Positions 8,702 through 17,813 of a stretch of 64,000 nt of DNA are shown here, piece after piece. Numbering within the stretch: the stretch's first letter is position 1; every line of letters starts with the position of its first letter. Below the pieces are notes generated by a model. It saw nothing but the letters and a program-made list of their open reading frames with translations. It did not search any database and was not told the DNA's origin. The translations under genes were made by a program, and so were the position numbers. Origin of the DNA: Mycobacterium sp. IDR2000157661 (lineage in GTDB: Bacteria > Actinomycetota > Actinomycetes > Mycobacteriales > Mycobacteriaceae); NCBI RefSeq assembly GCF_022317005.1, contig NZ_CP081006.1:2852001-2916000 (forward strand), written 5' to 3'.

Positions 8702-9925
8702 TCACACCGCCCGGTCGAGTTCGCGCAGCGCGGGTAGGAAGAACGCGACCACGCCGAGCAACAGCATCGGCAGCGACAGCGCGAGGAACGTCACATGCAG
8801 CCCCGCCGAGTCGGCGAGCGGCCCGGCGATGATCAGCCCCAGCGGTCCCGCGGCGTAGGCCAGCGACCCCATCACGCCGACCACCCGCCCGCGCAGGTGC
8901 TGGGGCGCCCGCGTCTGCATGACGTAGTTGTAGATCGGCTGGATCGGCCCGTAGACCAGGCCCACCACCCCGGACAGCACGAGGATGAGCGGCAGCGGCG
9001 GCAGGAACGCGATGACCGTCATGGCCACCCCGAGCGTCAGCACGGCGGTCAGCATGGTGGTCCGCCGGCTCATGTGCCTCGACAGCACCGCATAGCCCAG
9101 CGCACCGATCAGCCCGCCGATGCTCAACGCCATCAGAACCCAGCCCAGCTGCGCCGGTTCGTCGCGGTCGGTGAAGTACTTGGGAAACAGCACGCTTTCC
9201 ATCGGCATGTACAGCCCGGTCGCCGTGAGGTCGACGATCGCCAGCGTGCGCAGCACCCTGTTGTGCCAGACGAACCGCAGGCCCTCCATGATGCCCGCCC
9301 AGACCCCCTCCGGGAGCAGGTCACGGTCCGGCCTGCCGGTGCCCTCCAGGCGCAACAGGGCCATGGCGGCGATCGACAACCCGAACGCCCCGGCGGTCAC
9401 CCACATCGTGTCCACGCCGCCCAGCGTCGCGATCAGCAGTCCGCCGATGCCGGGACCCACGATGTAGGCCAGGTTGAACACCGCCTCGTAGACGCTGTTG
9501 GCATGGTCCAGGGTCCACCCGGCACGGCCGGCCGCCTCCGGAAGCATCGTCTCGCGCGCGGTCATCCCGGCCGGGTCGAAGAAGGCGCCCAGCGCGGCCA
9601 GAGCGGCCAGCACCGCGACGTTGATCGCCTGCACTCCGGCGGTCAGCGCCAGCACGGGAACCGCGGCAACCGACAGCGCCGACAACGCATCCGAGATCAT
9701 CGACACCCGTCGTCGCCCCAGGTAGTCGACCGCCGCTCCCGCGATCAGGGTGGCCGCCAGCAGCGGCAGCGTCCCGGCCATGGCCACGATCGAGGCCTCG
9801 AGTGCAGACCCGTTGCGCTGCAACACCAGCCATGGAAAGGCGACCAATGAGATGCCGTTGCCCGTACCGGCCATCAGCGCGGCGGACAGGATCAGCAGGA
9901 TGGGACCGCGCCGGCTTTTCGTCAT
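8702..9925 (-). CDS. tap: Major facilitator efflux transporter, Tap family
   Basis: 407 residues with about 12 membrane helices. The loop between helices 2 and 3 carries the MFS motif A remnant (DYLGRRRVSM). The sequence starts with a helix (GPILLILSAALMAGTGNGISLVAFPWLVL) characteristic of the Tap/Rv1258c family of drug efflux pumps (aminoglycosides, tetracycline and others, driven by the proton gradient). It sits between the FAD oxidase/regulator and udgB, as Rv1258c does. A TAGATT hexamer on the minus strand (9946-9941) would give a leader of only a few bases. Tap genes are commonly under WhiB7 control; I could not confirm a WhiB7-type promoter here. Confidence 0.83.
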   Translation of the reverse strand: MTKSRRGPILLILSAALMAGTGNGISLVAFPWLVLQRNGSALEASIVAMAGTLPLLAATLIAGAAVDYLGRRRVSMISDALSALSVAAVPVLALTAGVQAINVAVLAALAALGAFFDPAGMTARETMLPEAAGRAGWTLDHANSVYEAVFNLAYIVGPGIGGLLIATLGGVDTMWVTAGAFGLSIAAMALLRLEGTGRPDRDLLPEGVWAGIMEGLRFVWHNRVLRTLAIVDLTATGLYMPMESVLFPKYFTDRDEPAQLGWVLMALSIGGLIGALGYAVLSRHMSRRTTMLTAVLTLGVAMTVIAFLPPLPLILVLSGVVGLVYGPIQPIYNYVMQTRAPQHLRGRVVGVMGSLAYAAGPLGLIIAGPLADSAGLHVTFLALSLPMLLLGVVAFFLPALRELDRAV

Positions 9926-10001
9926 GGGTTATCGCGCCAGAATCTAACAGCGGCCGGGGTCGCCCGGCATCCCATTTGTGCGCCCGTGCACAGTGGTTGC
10001 C

Positions 10002-10835
10002 GTGACACAGCCCCATCCCCGCACCGGCGCGTCGTTCCCGTCGCCGGTACCGCCGGGTTCGGGGTGGCCGGGTGACCCGGCGGCCACTCGGACCGCGGTG
10101 GCCGCGACCGCCGCCGCGGTGACGGCGATGGCGGCGGCGGTGCAAACGGTCGCTGAACTCGACGCCGAGGTGTCGGTGTGCCGGGCATGCCCGCGCCTGG
10201 TCGAGTGGCGCGAAGAGGTGGCCCGCAAGCAGGTCGTCAAGCGCAAGTCCTATGCCGACGAGCCCTACTGGGGCCGGCCCGCGACCGGCTTCGGATCGAC
10301 TCGGCCCCGCATCCTCATCGTCGGCTTGGCGCCCGCCGCCCACGGCGCCAACCGCACCGGACGGGTGTTCACCGGCGACCGCTCGGGCGACTTCCTGTTC
10401 GCCGCGCTGCACCGCGCCGGGCTGGCGAACCAGTCGCTCTGCGTGGACGCGGCGGACGGGTTGACCCTGAACGACACACGGGTGGCCGCGGCGGTGCGCT
10501 GCGCACCCCCGGCCAATGCGCCGACCCCCGCGGAGCGCGCGGCGTGCGCGCCCTGGCTGGACGCCGAGTGGCGGCTGTTGGCCCCCCATGTCCGCGTGGT
10601 CATCGCGCTCGGCGGGTTCGCCTGGCGGGCCGCACTGATGATGCTGCGGACGGGCGGAATCACCGTGCGCACGCCTGCGCCGGTGTTCGGTCACGGCACC
10701 ACCGCCGACTTCGGCGGCGTCACGCTGATCGGCTGCTACCACCCCAGCCAGCAGAACACTTTCACCGGCAAGCTCACACCGGGCATGCTCGACGACGTGT
10801 TCGGGCGGGCCAAGGCGATGGCGTCCGCCGGATAG
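10002..10835 (+). CDS. udgB: Uracil-DNA glycosylase family 5 (UdgB)
   Basis: 277 residues from GTG 10002 (VTQPHPRTG); a GTG at 9978 is an alternative. The active-site motif [14 protein letters not shown] (about residues 109-122) is the family-5 signature, without the Asp/Asn of other families. The second motif is [12 protein letters not shown]. The [4Fe-4S] cluster Cys include C60 and C63 (CRACPR), with further Cys at RCAPP and AACAPW. UdgB removes uracil and other deaminated bases from double-stranded DNA. It follows the Tap gene, as Rv1259 does. The N-terminal 50 residues are Ala/Thr/Pro-rich and probably disordered, so the true start may lie further in. Confidence 0.92.
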   Translation: MTQPHPRTGASFPSPVPPGSGWPGDPAATRTAVAATAAAVTAMAAAVQTVAELDAEVSVCRACPRLVEWREEVARKQVVKRKSYADEPYWGRPATGFGSTRPRILIVGLAPAAHGANRTGRVFTGDRSGDFLFAALHRAGLANQSLCVDAADGLTLNDTRVAAAVRCAPPANAPTPAERAACAPWLDAEWRLLAPHVRVVIALGGFAWRAALMMLRTGGITVRTPAPVFGHGTTADFGGVTLIGCYHPSQQNTFTGKLTPGMLDDVFGRAKAMASAG

Positions 10836-10887
10836 TCGGCGCACCAGCTCGGGGAACGTCTGTCGGTACGGACGCGTTGTAGCTGCC

Positions 10888-11925
10888 ATGCGGCTCTCCG
10901 TCCTCGACCTCGTGCCGGTGCGCACCGACCAGTCGACGTCCGACGCGCTGGCGGCCTCCACCCAGCTCGCGCAGACCGCCGACCGCCTCGGCTACACGCG
11001 TTACTGGGTCGCCGAGCACCACAACATGCCCGCGGTGGCGGCGACCAGCCCGCCGGTGCTGATCGCGCACCTGGCCGCCCACACCGAGCACCTGCGGCTC
11101 GGGTCGGGCGGAGTGATGCTGCCCAACCACGCTCCGCTGGCGGTGGCCGAGCAGTTCGCGCTTCTCGAGGCGGCGCATCCCGGCCGGATCGACCTCGGCA
11201 TCGGCCGCGCGCCCGGCTCGGATCCGGTGACCTCGATGGCGCTGCGCGGCGCCGCGGGCCGTGACGATCGGGACATCGAGGCGTTCCCCGACTACCTCGA
11301 CGATGTCGCCGCGCTGATGGGCGCCCGTGGTGTGCGGGTGCCGATCCCGAACCAGCGCTACGTCCTGAAAGCCACGCCTGCGGCTGTCACCGAGCCTCGG
11401 CTCTGGCTGCTCGGCTCCTCGATGTACTCGGCGCATCTGGCCGCGGCCAAGGGCCTGCCGTATGTGTTCGCCCACCACTTCTCGGGGCAGGGCACCGCCG
11501 AGGCGCTGGCGGTGTACCGGTCGGAGTTTCGGCCCAGCCGGCGGACACCGGAACCGGTGACGTTTCTGACGGTCAACGCGGTGGTGGCCGAGACAACCGA
11601 CGAGGCAACGGCTTTGGCGCTGCCCAACCTGCAGATGATGGCGCGGTTGCGAACCGGCCAGCCGTTGGGTGCGCTCGATCTCGTCGAGGATGCCCAGCAG
11701 CAGGACCTCGCCCCCGACGCCCAGCGGATCGCCGAGAGTGCGTTCGGACGCGCGGTCGTCGGTGACCCGACGGCTGCTGCCGATCAGATGCAAGCGCTCG
11801 CCGAGAAGTTCGGTGTCGACGAGATCATGGTCAACCCGATCGCTTCGGCGCGCCGCGGCACGGCGCCGGCGACCGCGCCTGCGCGTCAGCAGACGTTGGA
11901 ACTGCTGGCCAAAGAACTCTTCTGA
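10888..11925 (+). CDS. LLM-class (luciferase-like) flavin-dependent oxidoreductase
   Basis: 345 residues. It begins MRLSVLDLVPVRTDQST and has YWVAEHHNMPAVAATSPPVLI, LRLGSGGVMLPNHAPLAVAEQFALLEAAHPGRID in outline, and GIGRAPGSDP, all characteristic of the MsnO8/YhbW subgroup of bacterial-luciferase-like monooxygenases. These use FMNH2 or F420H2; the subgroup suggests FMN. It lies between udgB and a convergent F420-type gene, with no overlap. The substrate is unknown. Confidence 0.87.
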   Translation: MRLSVLDLVPVRTDQSTSDALAASTQLAQTADRLGYTRYWVAEHHNMPAVAATSPPVLIAHLAAHTEHLRLGSGGVMLPNHAPLAVAEQFALLEAAHPGRIDLGIGRAPGSDPVTSMALRGAAGRDDRDIEAFPDYLDDVAALMGARGVRVPIPNQRYVLKATPAAVTEPRLWLLGSSMYSAHLAAAKGLPYVFAHHFSGQGTAEALAVYRSEFRPSRRTPEPVTFLTVNAVVAETTDEATALALPNLQMMARLRTGQPLGALDLVEDAQQQDLAPDAQRIAESAFGRAVVGDPTAAADQMQALAEKFGVDEIMVNPIASARRGTAPATAPARQQTLELLAKELF

Positions 11926-12381
11926 CTATGTTCTCGGGGTCAGGCGGACCACCGGGATAGGACGTGTGGTGCGCTTCTGATATCCCTTGTAGCGGTTCTT
12001 GTTTCCCCGCATGTCGTTCACGATCTCCCACAGCCGCGGGAAGTCGGGGTCGTCATGGGTGACCGGAGTGGCCGTCACCGGGATCCGCTTGGGGCCGACG
12101 TTGATCTCCACGTTCGGGTCGGCTTTGAGGTTGTGGTACCACCCCGGCGCCCTGGGCTCACCGCCCATCGAGGCGACGACGAGGTAGTCGTCGCCGTCGC
12201 GCGCGTAGCTGAGCGTGTTGGCCCGATGCCGGCCGGTCTTGGCGCCGACCGTGCGAAGGATCAGGTTCGGCGGCCCACCGGGGATGGTGTGGCCGATCCG
12301 GCCGTCGGTCGATTTGTAGACCTTGTCGTGCAGCAGCAGTAAGCGGTATGCGATGTGCTTCTCCCACCACGGCATTCCCAT
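11926..12381 (-). CDS. Deazaflavin (F420)-dependent nitroreductase family protein (DDN-like)
   Basis: 151 residues. The sequence LILRTVGAKTGRHRANTLSYARDGDDYLVVASMGG, quoted here only in outline, shows the TxGrkTG phosphate-binding and split-barrel motifs of the DDN/Rv1261c family. It is followed by PGWYHNLKADPNVEINVG. These F420H2-dependent reductases act on quinones or nitro compounds. It overlaps nothing and lies 5 bp downstream of the HIT gene on the same strand, so they are likely co-transcribed, as Rv1261c-Rv1262c are. Confidence 0.88.
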   Translation of the reverse strand: MGMPWWEKHIAYRLLLLHDKVYKSTDGRIGHTIPGGPPNLILRTVGAKTGRHRANTLSYARDGDDYLVVASMGGEPRAPGWYHNLKADPNVEINVGPKRIPVTATPVTHDDPDFPRLWEIVNDMRGNKNRYKGYQKRTTRPIPVVRLTPRT

Positions 12382-12386
12382 GGCGC

Positions 12387-12824
12387 TCAGTCTGGCGCAG
12401 CGGAGTCCAGTTGCGCCAGTGCCTCTCGCAGAAGGCGGCCGGACTCCTCGCGGTCGGGGTCGCGCCGAAGCAGCATGTTCTTCACGAACGACACCTTGTC
12501 GCCGCTGCGTCGAGGGACCACGTGCAGGTGGATGTGGAAGACCGACTGGAACGCGGACTTACCGTCGTTGATGACGACGTTGTTGCCGTCGGCGTGCAGG
12601 CCCGAGATCCGCGCGGCGCGGGCGATGCGTTGACCGATCCTGGCCATCGCGGCGACGGTCTCCGCCGGAGTGTCGGTGAGGTCGACGGTGTGTTCTTTTG
12701 GAATGACCAGGGTGTGGCCCCGGGCGAAGGGCCGGATGTCGAGCAGGGCCAGGTAGTCGTCGTCCTCGTAAATGCGGACGGCGGGCGCCTCGCAGGCGAC
12801 GATGGCACAGAACACACACGACAT
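12387..12824 (-). CDS. HIT family nucleotide-binding hydrolase
   Basis: 145 residues from ATG 12824 (MSCVFCAIV). An upstream in-frame GTG (12845) is less likely because a -10-like TACCGT sits exactly 7 nt before ATG 12824. The histidine triad is HIHLHVVPR. An N-terminal CxxC (CVFC) provides the usual zinc half-site. HIT proteins hydrolyse nucleoside phosphoramidates or diadenosine polyphosphates. It is divergent from the amidase with only 38 bp between start codons. Confidence 0.9.
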   Translation of the reverse strand: MSCVFCAIVACEAPAVRIYEDDDYLALLDIRPFARGHTLVIPKEHTVDLTDTPAETVAAMARIGQRIARAARISGLHADGNNVVINDGKSAFQSVFHIHLHVVPRRSGDKVSFVKNMLLRRDPDREESGRLLREALAQLDSAAPD

Positions 12825-12831
12825 GCCCGCC

Positions 12832-12837
12832 ACGGTA
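12832..12837 (-). promoter_or_regulatory. -10 hexamer, probable leaderless promoter of the HIT gene
   Basis: TACCGT on the minus strand ends 7 nt before ATG 12824. It lies 12 bp from the divergent amidase -10, so the two promoters face away from each other and may interfere. Confidence 0.45.
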
Positions 12838-12849
12838 GCGGTCACGAAC

Positions 12850-12855
12850 TACGCT
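12850..12855 (+). promoter_or_regulatory. -10 hexamer, probable leaderless promoter of the amidase gene
   Basis: TACGCT ends 7 nt before the GTG at 12863. Confidence 0.45.
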
Positions 12856-12862
12856 GCGCCCT

Positions 12863-14239
12863 GTGGACACCAGCGACATCGCCTTCGCCGGCGCCGCTGA
12901 ACAGGCGCGGATGCTGGCCGCCGGCACCATCACCGCGGTGGATTTGCTGCAGATCCACCTCGACCGCATCGAGCGGTTGGACTCGCTGCTGCGGTCGTAC
13001 CGGGTGGTGCGGTCCGACGGTGCGCGGCGCGAGGCCGCGGCTGCCCAGGACCGGCTCGACGCCGGGGAACGGCTGCCGCTGCTGGGTGTGCCGATCGCGA
13101 TCAAGGACGACGTCGACGTGGCGGGTGAGACGACGACGTTTGGCAGCGCGGCGCACGGTCCGGCCAAGGCCGACGACGCCGAGGTGGTTCGGCGGTTACG
13201 TGCGGCCGGCGCGGTGATCATCGGCAAGACCGCGGTGCCGGAGATGATGATCTGGCCGTTCACCGAGACGGTGACCTACGGCGCGACCCGCAACCCCTGG
13301 AACGCCGATTACGCGCCCGGGGGCAGCAGTGGCGGCAGCGGCGCGGCGGTGGCCGCCGGTCTTGCCGCGATGGCATTGGGCTCCGACGGGATGGGCTCCA
13401 TCCGGATTCCGTCGACGTGGTGCGGGTTGTTCGGACTGAAACTGCAACGCGACCGGGTGCCGCTGGGGCCGCACAACGATGCGTGGAACGGGTTGAGCGT
13501 GAACGGGCCGATCGCCAGGACAGTCGCCGACGCGGCGTTGTTCCTCGACGCGTCGACCGGACAGTCGTCCTTCGGCGCAGCCGCGGCCACCGACCCGGGC
13601 CGATTGCGGATCGCGGTGAGCATCAGGGTGCCTCCGCCGCTGATGGCCCGGGTCGGCGCTCCGCAGCGGGCGGTGGTCGACGAAGCGGTCGCGCTGCTTC
13701 GGGAGCTCGGCCACGAGGTGGTGATCCGCGACATCGATTATCCGAGATCGGCTGTCGCACATGCATTGTCGCGATACTTCCGGGGTGTGTACGACGACGT
13801 GCAGACGCTGCCGCATCCAGGCCGGCTGGAGGCGCGCACGCGTACGTTCGCACGGCTGGGCGGGCTGGTCGGCGACGCGCGCATGCGCCGGATCAGGGCC
13901 GCGGAAAGCGTGTTGTCCGACCGCATCCTGTCGATCTTCGACAGGGCCGACGTGGTGCTCACACCCGGAACGGCCACCGGGCCATCACGCATCGGCGCCT
14001 ACCAACGGCGGGGCGCGGTCTCGACGTTGGCGTTGGTGGCGGCGCGGGTGCCGTTCCAGGCGATCTTCAACGTGACGGGTCAGCCCGCCGCCGTCGTTCC
14101 CTGGGGTCTCGACCACCACGGGATTCCGACGTCAGTTCAGTTGGTGGGCAGGCCGTTCGGTGAGGCGACACTGCTGTCGTTGAGTGCTCAGCTCGAGAAC
14201 GCGCGGCCGTGGGCGCACCGGCGGCCCCCGGTGTCCTAG
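12863..14239 (+). CDS. amiB2: Amidase (amidase-signature family, AmiB2-like)
   Basis: 458 residues from GTG 12863. The Ser-cisSer-Lys triad is visible: Lys in PIAIKDDVDVAG (about residue 79), the Gly/Ser-rich GGSSGGSGAAVAAG loop, and the nucleophile region SDGMGSIRIPSTWCGLFGLK. The enzyme hydrolyses a carboxamide to acid and ammonia in the cytoplasm; the substrate is not evident. It overlaps the convergent DNA glycosylase gene by 4 bp. The neighbours HIT and adenylyl cyclase match Rv1262c-Rv1264, which supports the amiB2 name. Confidence 0.88.
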   Translation: MDTSDIAFAGAAEQARMLAAGTITAVDLLQIHLDRIERLDSLLRSYRVVRSDGARREAAAAQDRLDAGERLPLLGVPIAIKDDVDVAGETTTFGSAAHGPAKADDAEVVRRLRAAGAVIIGKTAVPEMMIWPFTETVTYGATRNPWNADYAPGGSSGGSGAAVAAGLAAMALGSDGMGSIRIPSTWCGLFGLKLQRDRVPLGPHNDAWNGLSVNGPIARTVADAALFLDASTGQSSFGAAAATDPGRLRIAVSIRVPPPLMARVGAPQRAVVDEAVALLRELGHEVVIRDIDYPRSAVAHALSRYFRGVYDDVQTLPHPGRLEARTRTFARLGGLVGDARMRRIRAAESVLSDRILSIFDRADVVLTPGTATGPSRIGAYQRRGAVSTLALVAARVPFQAIFNVTGQPAAVVPWGLDHHGIPTSVQLVGRPFGEATLLSLSAQLENARPWAHRRPPVS

Positions 14240-14730
14240 CTCAGCGCCTCGCGCCAGGCTGCCGACTTGTCCGCATACGGCATGGTCTGAGCGGGACTCG
14301 TCGACGGCAGTCGCCGGTACTCGAGGTTTCGTGTGAGCGTCACCAGCCGGCGGAAGTTCTTCTGCGCGGCTGCGCCGTTGAACAGCACCCGGGTGATGCC
14401 CGGATGGCGCTCGAACAACACCTCGAAGTCGTTGGGCACCATGCTGTCCGGCTCCACCGCCGAGTCCAGGCTGCCGATGCGCCGGCAAGAATGCAGCACA
14501 TCCCACACGGCGAGTCCGCGATCCGTCAGCGCCGACACCCGTTCGGCGTAGGCGTCGTCCTCGGCGAAGCCGGCGATCCCGCCCATGATCCGCCAGAAGG
14601 CATTGCGCGGGTTCCCGTAGTACTGCTGGGATGTCAGTGACATCACGCTGGGCATGTTGCCCAGGATCAGGGTGTGCGCGCCGCGGTCGATGATCGGCGG
14701 CAGCCCGTACAACACCGGTGAGGTCATCAC
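14236..14730 (-). CDS. DNA-deoxyinosine/uracil glycosylase (UDG family 6, HDG-like)
   Basis: 164 residues. [20 protein letters not shown] then [11 protein letters not shown] is the characteristic active-site region of family-6 hypoxanthine-DNA glycosylases, where Asn replaces the general base of classical UDGs. The second motif, LPSTSPAQT, is near the C-terminus. The enzyme would excise hypoxanthine (and possibly uracil) from DNA. It lies only 3.4 kb from udgB, so two base-excision glycosylases for deaminated bases share this region. A -10-like GATAGT on the minus strand lies 8 nt before ATG 14730; an in-frame GTG precedes the ATG directly. Confidence 0.85.
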   Translation of the reverse strand: MMTSPVLYGLPPIIDRGAHTLILGNMPSVMSLTSQQYYGNPRNAFWRIMGGIAGFAEDDAYAERVSALTDRGLAVWDVLHSCRRIGSLDSAVEPDSMVPNDFEVLFERHPGITRVLFNGAAAQKNFRRLVTLTRNLEYRRLPSTSPAQTMPYADKSAAWREALS

Positions 14731-14751
14731 GTTCGACTATCCCACGCGGTA

Positions 14752-14757
14752 TACGTT
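14752..14757 (+). promoter_or_regulatory. -10 hexamer, probable leaderless promoter of the adenylyl cyclase gene
   Basis: TACGTT ends 6 nt before ATG 14764. Confidence 0.42.
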
Positions 14758-14763
14758 GAGGCG

Positions 14764-15882
14764 ATGGCCGATGAGTACGACCTCGACGCGTCCGGTCTGC
14801 TCGACGGGCTCGACGGTGCCGCCCGCGCCGAGCGTGCGGAACTCCTCTCGTGGCTGCTGGACGAAGGCATCACCGTCGAGCAGATCCGCAACGTGTTCAT
14901 GCCGATGCTGCTTCCCGCGCGCCGCGTCCTCGGCGACGACGGCACCTATGTCTCGGCGCGGGAGACCAGTGAGAAGACGGGCCTCGACCTGGACCTGCTG
15001 CAGCGCATCCAGCATGCGATGGGCTTGCCGACGGTCGACGACCCCGATGCGGCCGTGTACCTTCGCGCCGACGCCGAGGCCGCCACGTTCGCCCAGCGTT
15101 TCATCGAGATGGGCATCGAGCCCGATCAGATCGTGCAGATCACCCGGTTGCTCGCCGACGGGTTGTCCCGCGCAGCCGAGACGATGCGCTACGCCGGCCT
15201 GGCGTCGGTGCTCGATCCCTCGGCATCCGAACTCGTCATCGCCAAGAACACCGAAGCGCTGATGCGTGCGGCCGACCCGTTGCTCGGGCCGATGATCCAG
15301 GAGATGCTGCGGCTGCAACTTCGGCACCTGATGGAGACGGAGGCCATCAGTGCTTCCGAACGCGCAGAGGGACAACGGCTGCCGGGTGCTCGCCTGGTGA
15401 CCATCGCTTTCGCCGACCTCGTCGGATTCACCCGCCTCGGTGAGGTGGTGCCGCCGGAGGACCTGGAGCGTCTCGCTCACCGGCTCTCCGATCTCGCGCA
15501 CGAGGTGTCGGTGCCGCCCGTCCGGTTCGTCAAGACCATCGGTGACGAGGTCATGCTCGTCAGCCCCGACCCGGTGCCGCTGCTGGAGGCGGTGCTGACG
15601 CTCAGTCAGCAGACCGAGGGCGACGACGATCTGCCGCGGTTGCGTGTCGGGCTGGCGACCGGGATGGCGGTCAGCCGGGCCGGTGACTGGTTCGGTGGCG
15701 CCGTCAACCTCGCCAGCCGCGTCACCGGTGCCGCCCGGCCGGCGTCGGTGCTCGCCTCGGAGACCACGCGCGACGCCATTGGCGACGACGAGCGATTCAC
15801 GTGGTCGTTCGCGGGCGCCCGACACCTCAAGGGCATCAAGTCCGACGTCAAGCTGTTCCGGGTGCGTCGGGCCGGCGACTGA
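14764..15882 (+). CDS. Class III adenylyl cyclase, pH-sensing Rv1264 type
   Basis: 372 residues. The first 200 form the regulatory domain found in Rv1264 (all-helical; autoinhibitory at neutral pH in the M. tuberculosis enzyme). The catalytic domain follows: [14 protein letters not shown] with metal-binding D218, and [12 protein letters not shown] with adenine-selecting K257 and second metal ligand D261. [16 protein letters not shown] carries the Asn/Arg transition-state region. It makes cAMP from ATP as a cytosolic homodimer. It lies next to the amidase, as Rv1264 does. The acid-activation property is carried over from the family and not visible here. Confidence 0.92.
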   Translation: MADEYDLDASGLLDGLDGAARAERAELLSWLLDEGITVEQIRNVFMPMLLPARRVLGDDGTYVSARETSEKTGLDLDLLQRIQHAMGLPTVDDPDAAVYLRADAEAATFAQRFIEMGIEPDQIVQITRLLADGLSRAAETMRYAGLASVLDPSASELVIAKNTEALMRAADPLLGPMIQEMLRLQLRHLMETEAISASERAEGQRLPGARLVTIAFADLVGFTRLGEVVPPEDLERLAHRLSDLAHEVSVPPVRFVKTIGDEVMLVSPDPVPLLEAVLTLSQQTEGDDDLPRLRVGLATGMAVSRAGDWFGGAVNLASRVTGAARPASVLASETTRDAIGDDERFTWSFAGARHLKGIKSDVKLFRVRRAGD

Positions 15883-15905
15883 CCGAACTTGTCGGACCCT
15901 CGAAC

Positions 15906-15911
15906 TAGTGT
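15906..15911 (+). promoter_or_regulatory. -10 hexamer, probable leaderless promoter of the DUF222/HNH gene
   Basis: TAGTGT ends 7 nt before ATG 15919, supporting that ATG as the original start of the now frameshifted gene. Confidence 0.42.
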
Positions 15912-15918
15912 TCGATTC

Positions 15919-17293
15919 ATGGTCCCGGTCAGACCCAGCGTCGACGCCGTCTACGACGAGTTGGAGGCCGCGTTGGTGAAGGTGGCCGAGTTGTCCTACG
16001 ACTCGCTGTCGCCGGCTGAGGTGTTGGCTGTGTTGGCCCGTCGTGAGGCTTTTCGGTGCGGTGTCTGCGGTCGATCATGTGTTGATCGGTCAGCTGGCCG
16101 CCGATGCGGTGCCCCATGAGGTGGGCGCCGCTTCGTGGCCGGATGCATTGGCCTCCGCGTTGCGGATCTCGATGAAGGAGGCCAACCGGCGGGTCGCCTC
16201 GGCGCAGGTGCTGGGGCCGCGGCGGGCATTGACCGGTGAGCCGTTGGTGCCGGTGTTGGAGCGCACCGCGGCCGCACAGGCCCGCGGGGAGTTGGGCGCC
16301 GAGCACGTGGCGATCATCGAGCGGTTCTTCGCCAAGCTGCCGGGCCACGTCGACTATCAGGCCCGCGAGTTGGCCGAGGCAGACCTGGCCACGGTGGGCG
16401 CCGGGCTGCGCCCCGAGCACCTCACCAAGGTCGCCGACCGGTTGATGCTGCTGCTCGATGAGGACGGTCCGATGCCCAACGACAAGGAGCGGGCGCGGCG
16501 TCGGTTCTTCACCGTCGGCGCGCAGGGCAGCGATGGGATGAGCAAGGTGCACGGGCTGCTCGACCCGCAGGCGCGCGCGACGCTGGATGCGGTTCTGGCC
16601 AAGCTCGCCGCGCCCGGGATGTGCAATCCGGGCGACGAAAACCCCTGCGTCGAGGGCGAACCCAGCCGGGCGCACCAGGCCGGCGATACCCGCACCACCG
16701 GCCAGCGCAACCACGACGCGTTGACCGCGATGGGCCGGGCGCTGCTGGCCTCAGGAGAGCTGGGCCAGCACAACGGACTGCCGAGCACCATTGTCGTGAC
16801 GACGACGCTCAAGGAGTTGGAGTCGGCCGCGGGCTTCGCCGTCACCGGCGGCGGCACCCTGTTGCCGATGGCCGATCTGATCGCCATGGCTGCCACCAGC
16901 CACCACTATCTGGTGGTCTATGAGAACCACCGCGAGGTGCCGATGTATCTCGGACGCGCCAAGCGGCTGGCCACGCCGGCACAGCGCCTGGTGCTCTATT
17001 CGCGCGACCGCGGCTGCACCAGACCTGGTTGCACCGCGTCGGCCTACCGGGCTCAGGTGCATCACGCGGCCAAGGACTGGGCCGACGACGGCCAAACCAA
17101 CATCGACGAGCTCACGCTGGCGTGCGGGCCGGACAACCGGCTGGTCGAAAAGGGCGGCTGGCGCACCCGCATCCGTCCCGACGGCCGCATCGAGTGGCTG
17201 CCGCCGCCGGCGATGGACACCGGACAGGACCGGGTCAACAACTACCACCGCCCCGAGAAGTACCTGCTCCCCGAAGAAGACCAAGGATCGTAG
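15919..17293 (+). pseudogene. DUF222/HNH (13E12-repeat-like) gene with a frameshift near its 5' end
   Basis: The N-terminus (ATG 15919, MVPVRPSVDAVYDELEAAL, then LSPAEVLAVLARREAFR) is in one frame and runs to a stop at 16119. The rest (AVSAVDHVLIGQLAAD onward, DUF222, ending at 17293) is one base forward, in a frame open from GTG 16043. The two halves join near 16045-16060, around a run of four T. One base removed there would restore a single protein of about 457 residues. The C-terminus has an HNH nuclease motif (CTRPGC, AQVHHAAKDWADDG, DNRLVEKGGWRT). Many copies of this 13E12-type family occur in mycobacteria. It may be a pseudogene, a sequencing error, or a gene read by frameshifting. The second ORF alone could make 416 residues. 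Confidence 0.8.
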
Positions 17294-17342
17294 GGGACAA
17301 CGCTGTTGCCCACTTTCCGGGTCATCGGGCCTCGCCGAGGCT

Positions 17343-17348
17343 TACCAT
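17343..17348 (+). promoter_or_regulatory. -10 hexamer, probable leaderless promoter of the secreted protein gene
   Basis: TACCAT ends 6 nt before ATG 17355, which supports that start. Confidence 0.4.
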
Positions 17349-17354
17349 CGGACG

Positions 17355-17771
17355 ATGAGCCGGATCGTCAACCTTGCGTGGGTGGTCGTGGTGATGGCGG
17401 CGACTGCGGTGGCTGGCGCCGGCGTCGGAAGCGCCGGCCCCGGCGATCCCCCGCCGCCGTGTGCATACACGTTGTCACCGCCGCAGGTGGTTCAGGCCGA
17501 GGGGGGCAGCCGCGTCACGGCCACGGTCACGGTCGCCGGCTGTGCGGGCGCGTTCCGGCCTGGATACAGCGTGGCGTGTGTGTACGTCGACGGCCAGGAC
17601 TCGCAGGGTCAGTGCACGCAGGCAAGGGGCCCGGCCCCCGCGCACGTGTTCTTCGAGCCCTACCAGCCCGGCGCGACGTACCGCTCGACGGGCCGCGGCT
17701 GCGGCACGTTGTTCTGGGATGCGTACGCACCCAACTGCCAGGTGCTCGGCCCGGTCACCGCGACACTGTAG
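17355..17771 (+). CDS. Small secreted protein with signal peptide, function unknown
   Basis: 138 residues from ATG 17355. The N-terminus is a Sec signal peptide: MSRIVNLAWVVVVMAATAVAGAGVGSAGPGD, shown here only to locate it; cleavage is likely after an Ala/Gly near residue 28. The mature part of about 110 residues has six Cys (C in PPPCAYT, AGCAGAF, VACVYV, QGQCTQA, GRGCGTLF, PNCQVL), which suggests three disulfide bonds. I do not recognise the family. The frame stays open upstream (from 16920), but that part lies inside the HNH gene and is rejected. Confidence 0.75.
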   Translation: MSRIVNLAWVVVVMAATAVAGAGVGSAGPGDPPPPCAYTLSPPQVVQAEGGSRVTATVTVAGCAGAFRPGYSVACVYVDGQDSQGQCTQARGPAPAHVFFEPYQPGATYRSTGRGCGTLFWDAYAPNCQVLGPVTATL

Positions 17772-17782
17772 GCGACACTGAA

Positions 17783-17813
17783 GCGCCGCTACCGGTTCGG
17801 TGAGAAGCGGCGC
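17783..17813. terminator. Candidate bidirectional hairpin terminator
   Basis: GCGCCGCT (17783-17790) and AGCGGCGC (17806-17813) form a perfect 8-bp stem with a 15-nt loop between the convergent secreted-protein and copper ATPase genes. It overlaps the last codons of the ATPase. No U-tract follows, which is normal for mycobacterial hairpins. Confidence 0.35.

Noticed and set aside
9925..10001. WhiB7-type promoter upstream of the Tap-like pump
   Set aside because: A TAGATT hexamer is present, but I could not identify a convincing AT-rich WhiB7 motif next to a -35.
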